DNA of 64,000 bases from DASPOJ01 sp050014395 (lineage in GTDB: Bacteria; Acidobacteriota; Terriglobia; Acidiferrales; UBA7541), in the NCBI GenBank assembly GCA_050014395.1, contig JBEKDK010000001.1, positions 42,525 through 106,524 of the forward strand, in the 5' to 3' direction. The notes beneath the pieces were generated by a model. The model had not been told where the DNA came from. It saw nothing but the letters and a program-made list of their open reading frames with translations, and ran no database searches. This document shows positions 25,071 to 33,101 of the stretch, in pieces; position 1 is the stretch's first letter, and each line of letters opens with the position of its first letter. Both the position numbers and the translations under genes were made by a program.

Positions 25071-26288
25071 TCAGGCAATTCGTCCAAGGCCCATTCCAAT
25101 CAAATAGGTCACCGCACCTTCAAGAGCGCCCACAAACGTCATTTCCAGTCCGCTGGACCACCACGATCGAATCGTCAGCATCGATTTGGCTGCGCCGACC
25201 GCAAAGTGCGCGATCAGAGAAACTGACGCAGCCCAAATCACCGCCGTATATCCGCTCACAAAGAAAAACGGCACGATCGGAATCAACGCGCCCGCGGCAG
25301 TAGAGAGCGCCCCCGAAATCGCTGAAGTCCACGGCTTGCGCAGCGCCTCTTCGCTTGTGTTCAAGCGCTCTTGCGCCAGCGCGCGCACCAGCTGAGCTTT
25401 ATCGCGAGCCAAATTTCCCACGAAAATATCGGCCTCTTCTTCGGATAGGCCGCGCACTTGATAGCTGAGCGAGAGAATTTCGCGCGCGCCGGGTTCGTCG
25501 TACTCGACGGCGTCGCGTTCACGCGCGAACTCCGCTTGATATATTTCGCGCTCACTTTTTGCGGCAAGGTACGCGCCGGAGCCCATCGAAAGCGCGCTGG
25601 CGATCATTCCCACGACTCCCGCGATCACCACAAATTTGCTGTTGCCCAGCGTCGCCCCGGAAACTCCGGAAACGATTCCGAAAATTGCGCCCAAGCCGTC
25701 GTTCACTCCGTAGATTGCGTCGCCGATCCAGCCCGCCGCTTGCCGCTGCCCTTTGTCACGCGCGGCCAGAAGCTCGTCGAGCGTCTTTTGAGCCTCCTCG
25801 GGAGAGGCTTGAGCGACGGGGCCTCGATTTCGAATAAGATTGCCGAGCACGCGCGCATGTTCGCTTTCGTCGTCGATCACATGCTTCAGTATGGCCGTGC
25901 TCGGCTCGTCGCCAAGATCCTCAAGTTGCCGCGCGTACTTCGCGATGTCGTGGCTCTCGTCCAGTTCCAATCGGCGAAGCGCCAGGCCCGAGCCGCCGAT
26001 GCGATTGGCGATGGTATCGGCGTCGCCGGTCGCGGGCCCTGCGTACTTTGGTTCCGGGCCGCCCAATTCGCGAATGCGCTGCGCCCACAAATCGGCGTGG
26101 TGCTTTTCGGCTTTGGCCAGCGCGCGAAACGCGGCGCGGCGTGGCGGTTCCGTTTCGCGCTCGGCCCAGAGTTCATAGGTGTGTTGCCCGCGAACCTCAG
26201 CCTGCCAGTTTTGCTCAATGATATGCAGGATTCGCTTGCGGTCTTTCGCGCTCGGCGCGGGAACCTTGGGTGTGGAGTCTGAACTCAT
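25071..26288 (-). CDS. mbfA: Ferritin-like/VIT1 fusion protein (membrane-bound ferritin MbfA type)
   Basis: This 405-residue fusion has an N-terminal ferritin-like (erythrin-vacuolar iron transport) domain (about 20-170) with diiron-type helices (EVRGQHTYELWAERE, EKHHADLWAQRI, ELDESHDIAKY, DESEHARVLGNL) and a C-terminal VIT1/CCC1 membrane domain (about 185-405, AIYGVNDGLGAIFGIVSGVS, GSGAYLAAKSEREIY). Proteins of this architecture export iron and protect against peroxide, as shown for MbfA in alpha-proteobacteria. The gene is convergent with the response regulator (20-bp gap). Confidence 0.9.
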   Translation of the reverse strand: MSSDSTPKVPAPSAKDRKRILHIIEQNWQAEVRGQHTYELWAERETEPPRRAAFRALAKAEKHHADLWAQRIRELGGPEPKYAGPATGDADTIANRIGGSGLALRRLELDESHDIAKYARQLEDLGDEPSTAILKHVIDDESEHARVLGNLIRNRGPVAQASPEEAQKTLDELLAARDKGQRQAAGWIGDAIYGVNDGLGAIFGIVSGVSGATLGNSKFVVIAGVVGMIASALSMGSGAYLAAKSEREIYQAEFARERDAVEYDEPGAREILSLSYQVRGLSEEEADIFVGNLARDKAQLVRALAQERLNTSEEALRKPWTSAISGALSTAAGALIPIVPFFFVSGYTAVIWAASVSLIAHFAVGAAKSMLTIRSWWSSGLEMTFVGALEGAVTYLIGMGLGRIA

Positions 26289-26482
26289 ATCGGCATCTCC
26301 TGAGACTCGCTCTGCTTCCCCGGACTATACGCGACACGCCACCACAACAAAATCCCGCGTGGCCGCCGCGCTCCTCCTGCGGCGCAAGTGTCCACAACGG
26401 TACAGACCGCGGCCCGCAATCCATCTAAGGTGCTCTTGAGGTTTGCGGGCGCGAATCGTCGCGAACCGAGAGGAGACCTTCG

Positions 26483-26647
26483 ATGTTTCTGCTCATCATC
26501 ATAGTCCTGTTGTTGTTGTTGTTTGGCGGAGGCGGCGGCTATTACGGATATTCCCGATGGGGATCAGGCGGGGGCTTGGGCATCGTTGGCACAGTCGTGC
26601 TCATAGCGGTTGTCTTGTATTTCCTCGGCATATTGCGTTTGCACTGA
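26483..26647 (+). CDS. Small hydrophobic membrane protein (54 residues)
   Basis: This short gene is supported by an AGGAG at 26471-26475, seven bases before ATG 26483, and by its protein character: MFLLIIIVLLLLLFGGGGG helix, a YYGYSRWGSGGGLG turn and a second helix GTVVLIAVVLYFLG. Two-helix Gly-rich proteins of this shape resemble the DUF3309 family. It lies between mbfA and a CsbD-like gene, in a stress-protein neighbourhood. Function unknown. Confidence 0.75.
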   Translation: MFLLIIIVLLLLLFGGGGGYYGYSRWGSGGGLGIVGTVVLIAVVLYFLGILRLH

Positions 26648-26791
26648 TCTTGTTGGGTTCGGCCCAAGAAATCCACGGTCCGAGCGGAGTGCTGTAATTA
26701 TTTAGAGGGACAGCTATTCGCAAGTACCTCGAGCGTCAATCGCTCCAGCTGCGAGTTCGCAAATCGATCGATCAACTAAAGGAGGCAATTC

Positions 26792-26971
26792 ATGAAGCCA
26801 AGCACGAGGGACAAAGCGAGCGGTGGATTTCACGAGGCGAAAGGGAAAATCAAACAGACGGTTGGACGAGCGGCCAACAGGCCCGGCCTGGAAGCCGAAG
26901 GCCAAGTCGAAAAGATTGGCGGAAAAATTCAAAAGAAAATCGGCCAACTGGAGAAAGTGCTCGAAGATTAG
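26792..26971 (+). CDS. CsbD family stress-response protein
   Basis: This 59-residue, highly charged protein has the family pattern DKASGGFHEAKGKIKQTVGR, then LEAEGQVEKIGGKIQKKIGQ. CsbD-like proteins are abundant small general-stress proteins of unknown biochemical role. A strong AAAGGAGG (26778-26785) precedes ATG 26792 by six bases, suggesting high expression. It follows the small membrane protein gene by 144 bp. Confidence 0.88.
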   Translation: MKPSTRDKASGGFHEAKGKIKQTVGRAANRPGLEAEGQVEKIGGKIQKKIGQLEKVLED

Positions 26972-27138
26972 CGCGCCGTCGAACTTTCACCAATAGTGAT
27001 TCTTCCCGACACGCGGGACTTCCAGTCTAACTACGCTCGAAAACCGAAATTCCTGATAACATTTGCCGGTCAAATCGCCCAACCGGTCCGCGCGGGGCGC
27101 GACGGCTGGAAGGATTCTGCGCCAGGAGACGGACGAGC

Positions 27139-30100
27139 GTGTCGCACATTTTCATCAGCCACTCGAGCCGCGATGGCGAGCAATCCGCGCGGCTGCTCGT
27201 CTGGCTGCGCGAAAATGGTTTTGACCGAACCTTTCTAGATTTCGATAAGCACGCCGGCCTTGCGCCCGGCTCCGATTGGGAACGCACGCTGTATCGCGAA
27301 ATGGCCGCTGCCGAAGCGGTGATCCTGATCCTGACCACGAATTGGTTTGACAGCAAGTGGTGCTTCGCCGAATTCACGCAAGCCCGCGCCCTCGGCAAAG
27401 CCATCTTTCCGCTGATCGAAGCGCCCACTGGCGAAACCTTCGTTTCACCCGACATACAAACTCTCGATCTGGTGAAAGATCGCGAAGGCGGCCTCGAGCG
27501 TCTGGCTCGCCAGCTGACCGAAATCGTTCTGGGCGCGCGCGGTGGTTTCGATTGGGACAGCACGCGCCCGCCCTACCCCGGCCTGCTCGCCTTCGACGAA
27601 GCCGACGCCGCAATTTATTTCGGCCGCGACGACGATATTCGCCGCTTGATCGAGCGCCTGAACGCCCGCCGCGCGCAAGGCGGAGCGAAATTGATCGCCG
27701 TGCTTGGCGCCTCCGGCTCCGGCAAATCTTCGCTGCTGCGCGCCGGCGTGCTGCCGCGCCTGAAACGCGATAAGCGCAATTGGATCGTGCTTCCGCCGTT
27801 TCGTCCGCAAATTCATCCGCTCGAAGAGTTGGCTCAAGCCGTGGCCGTCGCGCTCGGCTCCGCCACGGATTGGCGCCACTGGCGCGACGCTTTTGCGGCC
27901 GAAGATCCCTCGCGCTCGCTTTCCGATCTTGCGCGCGACCTGCGCGCCAAGCACGGCTCAAACGAAGCGCAAATCCTGATCACCATCGATCAATCCGAAG
28001 AACTTTTCGGCGCCGCGGAGAAATCCGAAGCGGAAACATTCTTGCGAGTCATAAACGCCCTGCAAGATGAGCGTCTGCCCTTCCTCGTGATCCTCACGTT
28101 GCGCTCCGATTACCTCGGCCAGCTCCAGCAAGCGCCCGCGCTCACTGCCGAGTTCGAGGAATTTTCGCTGAAGCCCATGCCGCTGGCGCGCGTGCGTGAC
28201 GTCATCGAAGGCCCGGCGCGCGTGGCTTCGCTCACGATCGACGACGCGCTGGTGATGGCCGCAATGCACGACGCCGCCACCGACGACGCCCTTCCGCTGC
28301 TGGCCTTCGCGCTGCGCGAACTCTTCGATCGCTTCGGTCAAAAACGCCACCTCACGCTCGAAGCCTATCGCGCGCTCGGCGACGACGCCGCGCATCTTTC
28401 GCCGCTCGAAAACGCCGTGCGCCGCAAAGCCGATGAAGTCTTGGCCGCCGCCAAACCTTCTGCGGAGGATTTGCAAGCGCTGAAAGAAGCCTTCGTCCCC
28501 GCAATGGTGCGCGTCAATCCCGAAGGCGAATACGTGCGCCGCCCCGCGCGCTTCGATGCCCTGCCCGCCAACGCGCGCCCGCTGATCGAGCGCTTGGCCC
28601 GCGCGCGCCTGCTGATCATTCAAAAGGATGGCGACGTCACGATCGTCGAAGTCGCGCACGAAGCCTTGCTGCGCAAATGGCCGCTGCTGCGTGGCTGGCT
28701 GGACGAAGAGCGCGAATTCCTGATCGGCAAAGATCAACTTGAACAGGACATGCGCGATTGGGAATCCGCGCCGCAACAACAGAAAACCGACGCGCTACTC
28801 TCCGGCCTGAAACTTACGCGCGCGCGCACTTGGTTGATCGCAAAGCCGCTGCAACTCACCGCCGCCGAACGCAAATTCGTCGAAGCCAGCGTCGAGCACT
28901 ACGAAGCCGACGCCGCGCGCCGCGCGCGCGTCCGCCACCGCATTCAGCAATTCAGCGTGATCGCCGCCGTGGCGCTGGCCATCGGCATGGCCGCGTCGAT
29001 TTGGGCGTGGCGCAGCGCAGTCGGCCTGGTGGCCACGGCCGATTCCACTCGCCTGGCCGCGCAATCTCAGCAAGCTCTCGCGTTCGGCGAACTCGATTCC
29101 GCGTTCCGCCTCGCCGTGCAAGCTGCCGAGCGCTCGCCGTCCGAGCCCGCCGAGTACGCGCTGCGCACAGTTCTGCAGGGCCCGCTCGAACATTTAATTT
29201 TGCATCACGGCGGTCCCGTGTACTTTGCGGCGTTTTCGCCTGACGGCAAACGCATCGTCACCGCCAGCGCCGATAAAACCGCACGCGTGTGGGACGCGCA
29301 ATCCGGCGCGCTCGTCGCCACGCTCACCGGCCACACCGGCCCCGTGAACGACGCCGCGTTCTCCCCCGACGGCTCGCGCATCGTCACCGCCAGCCAAGAC
29401 AGCTCCGCGCGCGTCTGGGATGCCGCGTCCGGAAATCTCCTCGCGACACTCACCGGACACACCGCCGAAGTTCGCAAAGCAAACTTTTCGCCCGACGGCG
29501 CGCACATCGTCACCGCCGCTGACGACAACACCGCGCGCATCTGGGACGCGCAATCCGGCGCGCTGCAGCAAACGCTCTCCGGCCACACCAGCACGGTTTA
29601 CGACGCGCAGTTTTCCTCCGACGCAAAACTCATCGTCACCGCCAGCGACGATCACACCGCGCGCATCTGGGACGCCGCCACCGGCAAGTCGCTCGCGACG
29701 CTCACCGGCCACTCCGGCGTGGTTTACGAAGCCGCGTTTTCGCCCGACGCCAAGCACATCGTCACCGCCAGCGACGATCACACCGCGCGAGTTTGGGATT
29801 CCGCCACCGGCCACTTGCAGGAAATTCTCACCGGCCACTCCGGAGCGGTTTACGACGCCGCGTTCTCTCCCGATGGCACGCAGATCGTCACCGCCAGCGC
29901 CGACGACACCGCGCGCCAATGGGACGCCGCGTCCGGCAACGTGCTCGCGACCCTCTCCGGCCATACCGCCGAAGTCCACGACGCCGCGTTTTCACCCGAC
30001 GGCCGCCGCATCGTCACCGCCAGCCAGGATCACACCGCGCGAGTCTGGAGCGCAGTGGACGGCAGCCTGCTCGCAACTTTGACCGGCCACACCGACGTCG

Positions 30101-31248
30101 TCCTCACCGCCGCGTTCTCACCCGATAGCGATCGCATCGTCACCGCCGGCCAAGACGCCACCGCGCGCGCGTGGGACGCAGACACCGGTCACGCGTTCGC
30201 GACCCTGCCGGGCCACACGAAGTTCGTGTGCGATGCGCAATTCTCCCCGGACGGAAAACAAATCGTCACCGCCAGCGAAGATTCCACCGCGCGTTTGTGG
30301 GACGCATCCACCGGCAGCTCGCAGCACACTCTCACCGGCCACAGCTTGTGGGTGTTCACCGCGATGTTTTCGCCGGACGGCAAGCGCGTCGTCACCGCCG
30401 CCGGCGACAAGACGGCGCGCGAATGGGATGCCGCCACCGGCCAATTGCTCGCCACACTCGCCGGCCACACCTACGCGCTAAACTACGCGGAGTTTTCGCC
30501 CGACGGAAAATTGATCGTCACCGCCAGCGGCGATAAAACCGCGCGCGTGTGGGACTCTGCCTCCGGCCGCTCGCTGCAAACTCTCTCCGGCCACACAGGC
30601 AACGTGCTGTGGGCCGCGTTTTCGCCGGACAGCAAGCAAGTCGTCACCGCCAGCGCCGATAATTCCGCCCGCATGTGGGACGCGAGTACCGGCCAATTGC
30701 TGCACACGCTCACTGGTCACACTGGCGGCGTCTCGCGCGCCGTGTTTTCGCCAAATGGCAAACTGATTGTCACCGCCAGCTACGATCACACCGCGCGCGT
30801 GTGGGACGCCGGCAGCGGCGCGCTGCTGCAAACGCTCACCGGCCACGCCGGCACGATCAATGACGCCGAGTTCTCGCGCGACAGCAAACGCATCGTCACT
30901 GCCAGCTCCGATCGCACCGCCCGCGTGTGGGACGCGAGGTCCGGCGCTCTGCTCGCCACGCTCAGCGGCCACACCAACTTGGTCACCAGCGCCACGTTCT
31001 CGCCCGACGGCACGCGCATCGCCACCGCCAGCCAAGACCTCACCGCGCGCCTGTGGGATTCCCAATCCGGCCTGCTGCTTGGCATCCTCACCGGCCACAC
31101 CAATCGCATCTACACCGCCGTCTTCTCCCCCGACGGCAAATTCCTCCTCACCGCCAGCGCCGATAAAACCGCGCGCATCTACATCGCCGATCTCGACGAC
31201 CTCCTAGCCTGGTCCCAGCACCAACTCCCCATCGACTCCGGCAAATAG
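27139..31248 (+). CDS. TIR - STAND NTPase - transmembrane - WD40 repeat protein
   Basis: This is a 1369-residue multidomain protein. Residues 1-130 are a TIR domain (HIFISHSSRDGEQSARLL; WCFAEF with Glu78 at the position of the catalytic NADase glutamate). Residues about 145-550 form an nSTAND-type P-loop NTPase with PYPGLLAFDEADAAIYFGRD, Walker A GASGSGKSS (190-198) and Walker B ILITIDQSEELF (279-290). A single hydrophobic helix lies at about 606-627, followed by a helical linker. Residues about 692-1363 are 16 WD40 repeats of 42 residues. The layout resembles NLR-type sensors: TIR effector, oligomerising NTPase and repeat sensor. GTG 27139 follows AGGAG at 27124-27128. Function as an immune or cell-death switch is inference; the gene stands alone. 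Confidence 0.92.
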   Translation: MSHIFISHSSRDGEQSARLLVWLRENGFDRTFLDFDKHAGLAPGSDWERTLYREMAAAEAVILILTTNWFDSKWCFAEFTQARALGKAIFPLIEAPTGETFVSPDIQTLDLVKDREGGLERLARQLTEIVLGARGGFDWDSTRPPYPGLLAFDEADAAIYFGRDDDIRRLIERLNARRAQGGAKLIAVLGASGSGKSSLLRAGVLPRLKRDKRNWIVLPPFRPQIHPLEELAQAVAVALGSATDWRHWRDAFAAEDPSRSLSDLARDLRAKHGSNEAQILITIDQSEELFGAAEKSEAETFLRVINALQDERLPFLVILTLRSDYLGQLQQAPALTAEFEEFSLKPMPLARVRDVIEGPARVASLTIDDALVMAAMHDAATDDALPLLAFALRELFDRFGQKRHLTLEAYRALGDDAAHLSPLENAVRRKADEVLAAAKPSAEDLQALKEAFVPAMVRVNPEGEYVRRPARFDALPANARPLIERLARARLLIIQKDGDVTIVEVAHEALLRKWPLLRGWLDEEREFLIGKDQLEQDMRDWESAPQQQKTDALLSGLKLTRARTWLIAKPLQLTAAERKFVEASVEHYEADAARRARVRHRIQQFSVIAAVALAIGMAASIWAWRSAVGLVATADSTRLAAQSQQALAFGELDSAFRLAVQAAERSPSEPAEYALRTVLQGPLEHLILHHGGPVYFAAFSPDGKRIVTASADKTARVWDAQSGALVATLTGHTGPVNDAAFSPDGSRIVTASQDSSARVWDAASGNLLATLTGHTAEVRKANFSPDGAHIVTAADDNTARIWDAQSGALQQTLSGHTSTVYDAQFSSDAKLIVTASDDHTARIWDAATGKSLATLTGHSGVVYEAAFSPDAKHIVTASDDHTARVWDSATGHLQEILTGHSGAVYDAAFSPDGTQIVTASADDTARQWDAASGNVLATLSGHTAEVHDAAFSPDGRRIVTASQDHTARVWSAVDGSLLATLTGHTDVVLTAAFSPDSDRIVTAGQDATARAWDADTGHAFATLPGHTKFVCDAQFSPDGKQIVTASEDSTARLWDASTGSSQHTLTGHSLWVFTAMFSPDGKRVVTAAGDKTAREWDAATGQLLATLAGHTYALNYAEFSPDGKLIVTASGDKTARVWDSASGRSLQTLSGHTGNVLWAAFSPDSKQVVTASADNSARMWDASTGQLLHTLTGHTGGVSRAVFSPNGKLIVTASYDHTARVWDAGSGALLQTLTGHAGTINDAEFSRDSKRIVTASSDRTARVWDARSGALLATLSGHTNLVTSATFSPDGTRIATASQDLTARLWDSQSGLLLGILTGHTNRIYTAVFSPDGKFLLTASADKTARIYIADLDDLLAWSQHQLPIDSGK
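29212..31227 (+). repeat. 16 tandem 126-bp repeats encoding WD40 blades
   Basis: Every repeat unit is exactly 126 bp (42 codons), with the core AAFSPDGKRIVTASADKTAR-like pattern, WDA, a variable xSG segment and TLTGHT. Unit starts fall at 29212, 29338 and so on to 31102, without insertions or deletions. Codon choice is also shared (for example ATCGTCACCGCCAGC recurs), indicating recent amplification or ongoing gene conversion. The most variable positions are the four residues after each GHT and around the D/H contacts, as expected for the propeller's top face. Confidence 0.93.
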
Positions 31249-31302
31249 TCCCGCCTGCGCGCAGCCGAATAGTTCCGCTATCCCTCGCCCGTCAGTTAAT
31301 CT

Positions 31303-31337
31303 GGTCATCCCGAGGAGTCTTCGACGAGGGATCTCTC
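31303..31337. repeat. Short interspersed repeat-like element
   Basis: GTCATCCCGAGGAG...CGAGGGATCTCTC matches in reverse complement the style of the element at 10148-10193. It lies in the 196-bp gap between the TIR-WD40 gene and the next membrane protein gene. Elements of this kind are, as I recall, common in intergenic DNA of Acidobacteriota. Confidence 0.45.
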
Positions 31338-31389
31338 CGTCGCCATTGCCCCGATTCCGTCGCTTTCCCCGCCGCGCCCTCTCGAGCAC

Positions 31390-31419
31390 TTGTTATCCCG
31401 GCTCCGTTTCTGCTATACG
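31390..31419 (+). promoter_or_regulatory. Candidate sigma70-like promoter with extended -10
   Basis: TTGTTA (31390-31395) and TATACG (31414-31419) are 18 bp apart, and a TG two bases before the -10 makes an extended -10 element. The predicted transcript would begin about 20 nt before ATG 31445, giving a short leader for the membrane protein gene. This suggests the gene is transcribed separately from the TIR-WD40 gene. Confidence 0.4.
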
Positions 31420-31444
31420 CAATCCAACAATTGGGTTGTCTCCA

Positions 31445-32494
31445 ATGAAGCGCTCCACCGGAGTCACCGTCGCGGCGATCGTGCTGCTCTTAGGCAGCGC
31501 GCTCGAGCTTTTGCTCACAGCCTTCACCACGATTTTGATGTTCTGGCTCTCGGGCAAGACCTACTGGGAGCCCATTCCCACACAGTTCTTGATTCTCGAT
31601 CTCGCTGGCGTTGCGTTCATCGCGTGCGTAGATATTTTCGGGATCATTACCGCCATCGGCCTCCTGCGCTTGAAAAACTGGGCGCGCGTTGCCACCATCG
31701 TGTTTGGCGTGATCATTGCCGCGCAGTCGCTGTTGATCGCCATCGTCTTCCTCCTGATTCCGCTCCCCACCGTTCCCAATAGCCCTGCTCACATCGACGC
31801 GATCATGCGGGCGACTATGGTCGCGGGCAGCCTGTTCTTTTTCGCTATCGGACTGTGGTGGCTCATCCTCTTTACGCGCCGCAGAGTCCGCGAACAATTT
31901 CAACCTGCGTCGGTGCCTATACCCCCTGAAAGCTCAGCGTCCGCAGCCCCGAGCCCGGCAGTCCCCATTCCGGCAGTCCCAGTCTCAGTGCCGAAACCCG
32001 GCCGACTGCCCGTCGTAGTGCTCGTGGTGGCGATTTTCCTGCTCGCCGGCACCCCTGCTATCTTCATTGTTCCCTTCATGCACTTCCCCGCGTTTTTTCT
32101 CGGCAAGGTTTTTTATGGGCGCACGGGCGCGCTTGTCTACGTCCCGTATTTCTTAATCCAGTTGATCTTGGGAATCGGCCTGCTGCGCCTGAAGCGCTGG
32201 AGCTTGCCCGCCACGATCGCCTTCTATATTTTCGGAATCTTCAACGCGGCCACGATGTTCTTCGGCTCGGGGCGCGAAGCCTACATTGCCGCGGTTATTC
32301 GCGCGATGCCTATGCCGCCCATGCCCGCGCCGATGCCCCCAGGATTCCCCTTCTCCACACAAGAATTCGCCTACTTCATGGATCTCGGTGGCGTAATCGG
32401 TATTCTTTTCTGCTTGGTCTTGACGGTCCTCCTCCTCCGCGCCCGCCCCGCCTTCAATCAAGCCGCCCGCGAGCGCGCTTCCGCCTCCGCATAG
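31445..32494 (+). CDS. Integral membrane protein with two similar four-helix halves
   Basis: This 349-residue protein has about eight membrane helices arranged as two halves of four, joined by a Pro/Ser/Ala-rich loop of about 35 residues (SVPIPPESSASAAPSPAVP). Each half contains the same loop after its second or third helix: IGLLRLKNWAR in the first and IGLLRLKRWSLP in the second. This points to internal duplication. No catalytic motif is visible and no function can be given. ATG 31445 is preferred because MKRSTGVTVAAIVLLLG begins the first helix; the open frame upstream lacks protein character. Confidence 0.75.
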   Translation: MKRSTGVTVAAIVLLLGSALELLLTAFTTILMFWLSGKTYWEPIPTQFLILDLAGVAFIACVDIFGIITAIGLLRLKNWARVATIVFGVIIAAQSLLIAIVFLLIPLPTVPNSPAHIDAIMRATMVAGSLFFFAIGLWWLILFTRRRVREQFQPASVPIPPESSASAAPSPAVPIPAVPVSVPKPGRLPVVVLVVAIFLLAGTPAIFIVPFMHFPAFFLGKVFYGRTGALVYVPYFLIQLILGIGLLRLKRWSLPATIAFYIFGIFNAATMFFGSGREAYIAAVIRAMPMPPMPAPMPPGFPFSTQEFAYFMDLGGVIGILFCLVLTVLLLRARPAFNQAARERASASA

Positions 32495-32499
32495 CTCAC

Positions 32500-32553
32500 A
32501 TTCGAATAGAATTCCACAGAAAAACTGTTCGAACTGTGGATTCCCATTCGAAT
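32500..32553. terminator. Imperfect 20-bp inverted repeat downstream of membrane protein gene
   Basis: Arms 32500-32519 and 32534-32553 pair at 17 of 20 positions (ATTCGAAT...CCACAG against CTGTGG...ATTCGAAT), with a 14-nt A-rich loop. It begins 6 bp after the stop codon, so it may end or stabilise the upstream transcript; there is no U tract, so an intrinsic terminator is not certain. TTCGAA occurs three times within 54 bp. Confidence 0.5.
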
Positions 32554-32568
32554 AACTCATACGTTATA

Positions 32569-32598
32569 TTGACGCAGTGGTACAAGACGTGTTATGCT
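32569..32598 (+). promoter_or_regulatory. Candidate promoter reading into the gene-free repeat block
   Basis: TTGACG (32569-32574) and TATGCT (32593-32598) are 18 bp apart, a good match to the housekeeping promoter consensus. No plausible protein gene lies downstream on this strand, so if active it would make a non-coding transcript across 32605-33060, including the long hairpin at 32872-32929. Confidence 0.35.
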
Positions 32599-32644
32599 CT
32601 CGCATGAGCATCGCACAACAACTCGCATCCGCCGCACACGGCCC

Positions 32645-32760
32645 CGCTCCGCAATCCTCTGTGTTCTCTGTGCCCTCTGTGGTAACGATCTTTCTTTCCC
32701 CGTCTTCCTCCGCGCCCCTCCGCGAGTCTCAGCGCCTCCGCGTTATCTTTTCTTCCGTAG
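32645..32760. repeat. CACAGAG / GCGCTGAGA type mosaic repeats
   Basis: The stretch contains CCTCTGTGTTCTCTGTGCCC and, further on, CGAGTCTCAGCGCCTCCGCG. In reverse complement these read as GGCACAGAGAACACAGAGG and CGCGGAGGCGCTGAGACTCG. Such short near-eukaryotic-looking repeats are known from many bacterial phyla and cause spurious proteins with HRGHREHRG motifs, which indeed appears on the minus strand here. No gene is supported. Confidence 0.55.
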
Positions 32761-32833
32761 CGATCCCCGGCCCCCACCCTCGCCTGCCTGCCGCGCCGGT
32801 CCGCAGCCCGCACTGCCCCGCTTCCCGAACCGC

Positions 32834-32858
32834 CAGTTGCAACAACTTGTTGCAACTG
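32834..32858. repeat. Perfect palindrome with 11-bp arms
   Basis: CAGTTGCAACA (32834-32844) and TGTTGCAACTG (32848-32858) are exact reverse complements around ACT. It starts the structured part of the block that runs to 33063. Confidence 0.7.
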
Positions 32859-32865
32859 CACGAAC

Positions 32866-33063
32866 TTCTCAGAAGTGTTGATTCTAGAGGATTTAAGTCT
32901 GACTTAAGTACCTTTAGAATCAACACTTCCAAGAATTTGCGCGCATTTTGCATCGCGCTGATTGTAAGCGACTTGAAGTCTTTTATAATCAATACTTCCA
33001 CGAAAAATGACTTTAAATCTCCTGGAATCAACACTTCCAAGAAACATGGGAGGGGGTGGGGGT
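32866..33063. repeat. Four-copy 35-bp repeat array with long hairpin and G-rich end
   Basis: Three direct copies of a 35-bp unit lie at 32901-32935, 32970-33004 and 33009-33043 (consensus GACTT..A.T...., then ATCAACACTTCCAAGAA), separated by 34 and 4 bp. A fourth copy is inverted at 32866-32899. The inverted copy and the first direct copy together fold into a hairpin at 32872-32929: 15 perfect pairs, then a further 11 or so pairs with wobbles and one bulge. The array ends in GGGAGGGGGTGGGGGT (33048-33063). Irregular spacing and divergent copies argue against CRISPR. It looks like an intergenic interspersed repeat, and similar ones occur in acidobacterial genomes as I recall them. Confidence 0.7.
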
Positions 33064-33101
33064 CCGCGTGCTTTGCTCCGCCGCCGCGCGGCGTGGTTTG
33101 G

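Noticed and set aside
29212..31227. DNA tandem repeat as a non-coding satellite
   Set aside because: The repeat unit is an exact multiple of three and encodes canonical WD40 blades throughout, so it is coding.
32866..33043. Possible CRISPR array
   Set aside because: Four copies only, spacing of 34, 4 and about 1 bp, one copy inverted, copies diverged, and no cas genes in the window.
33048..33063. Definite G-quadruplex
   Set aside because: Only three G runs (3, 5 and 5) are present, so a canonical four-run quadruplex is not certain; kept only as a G-rich feature.
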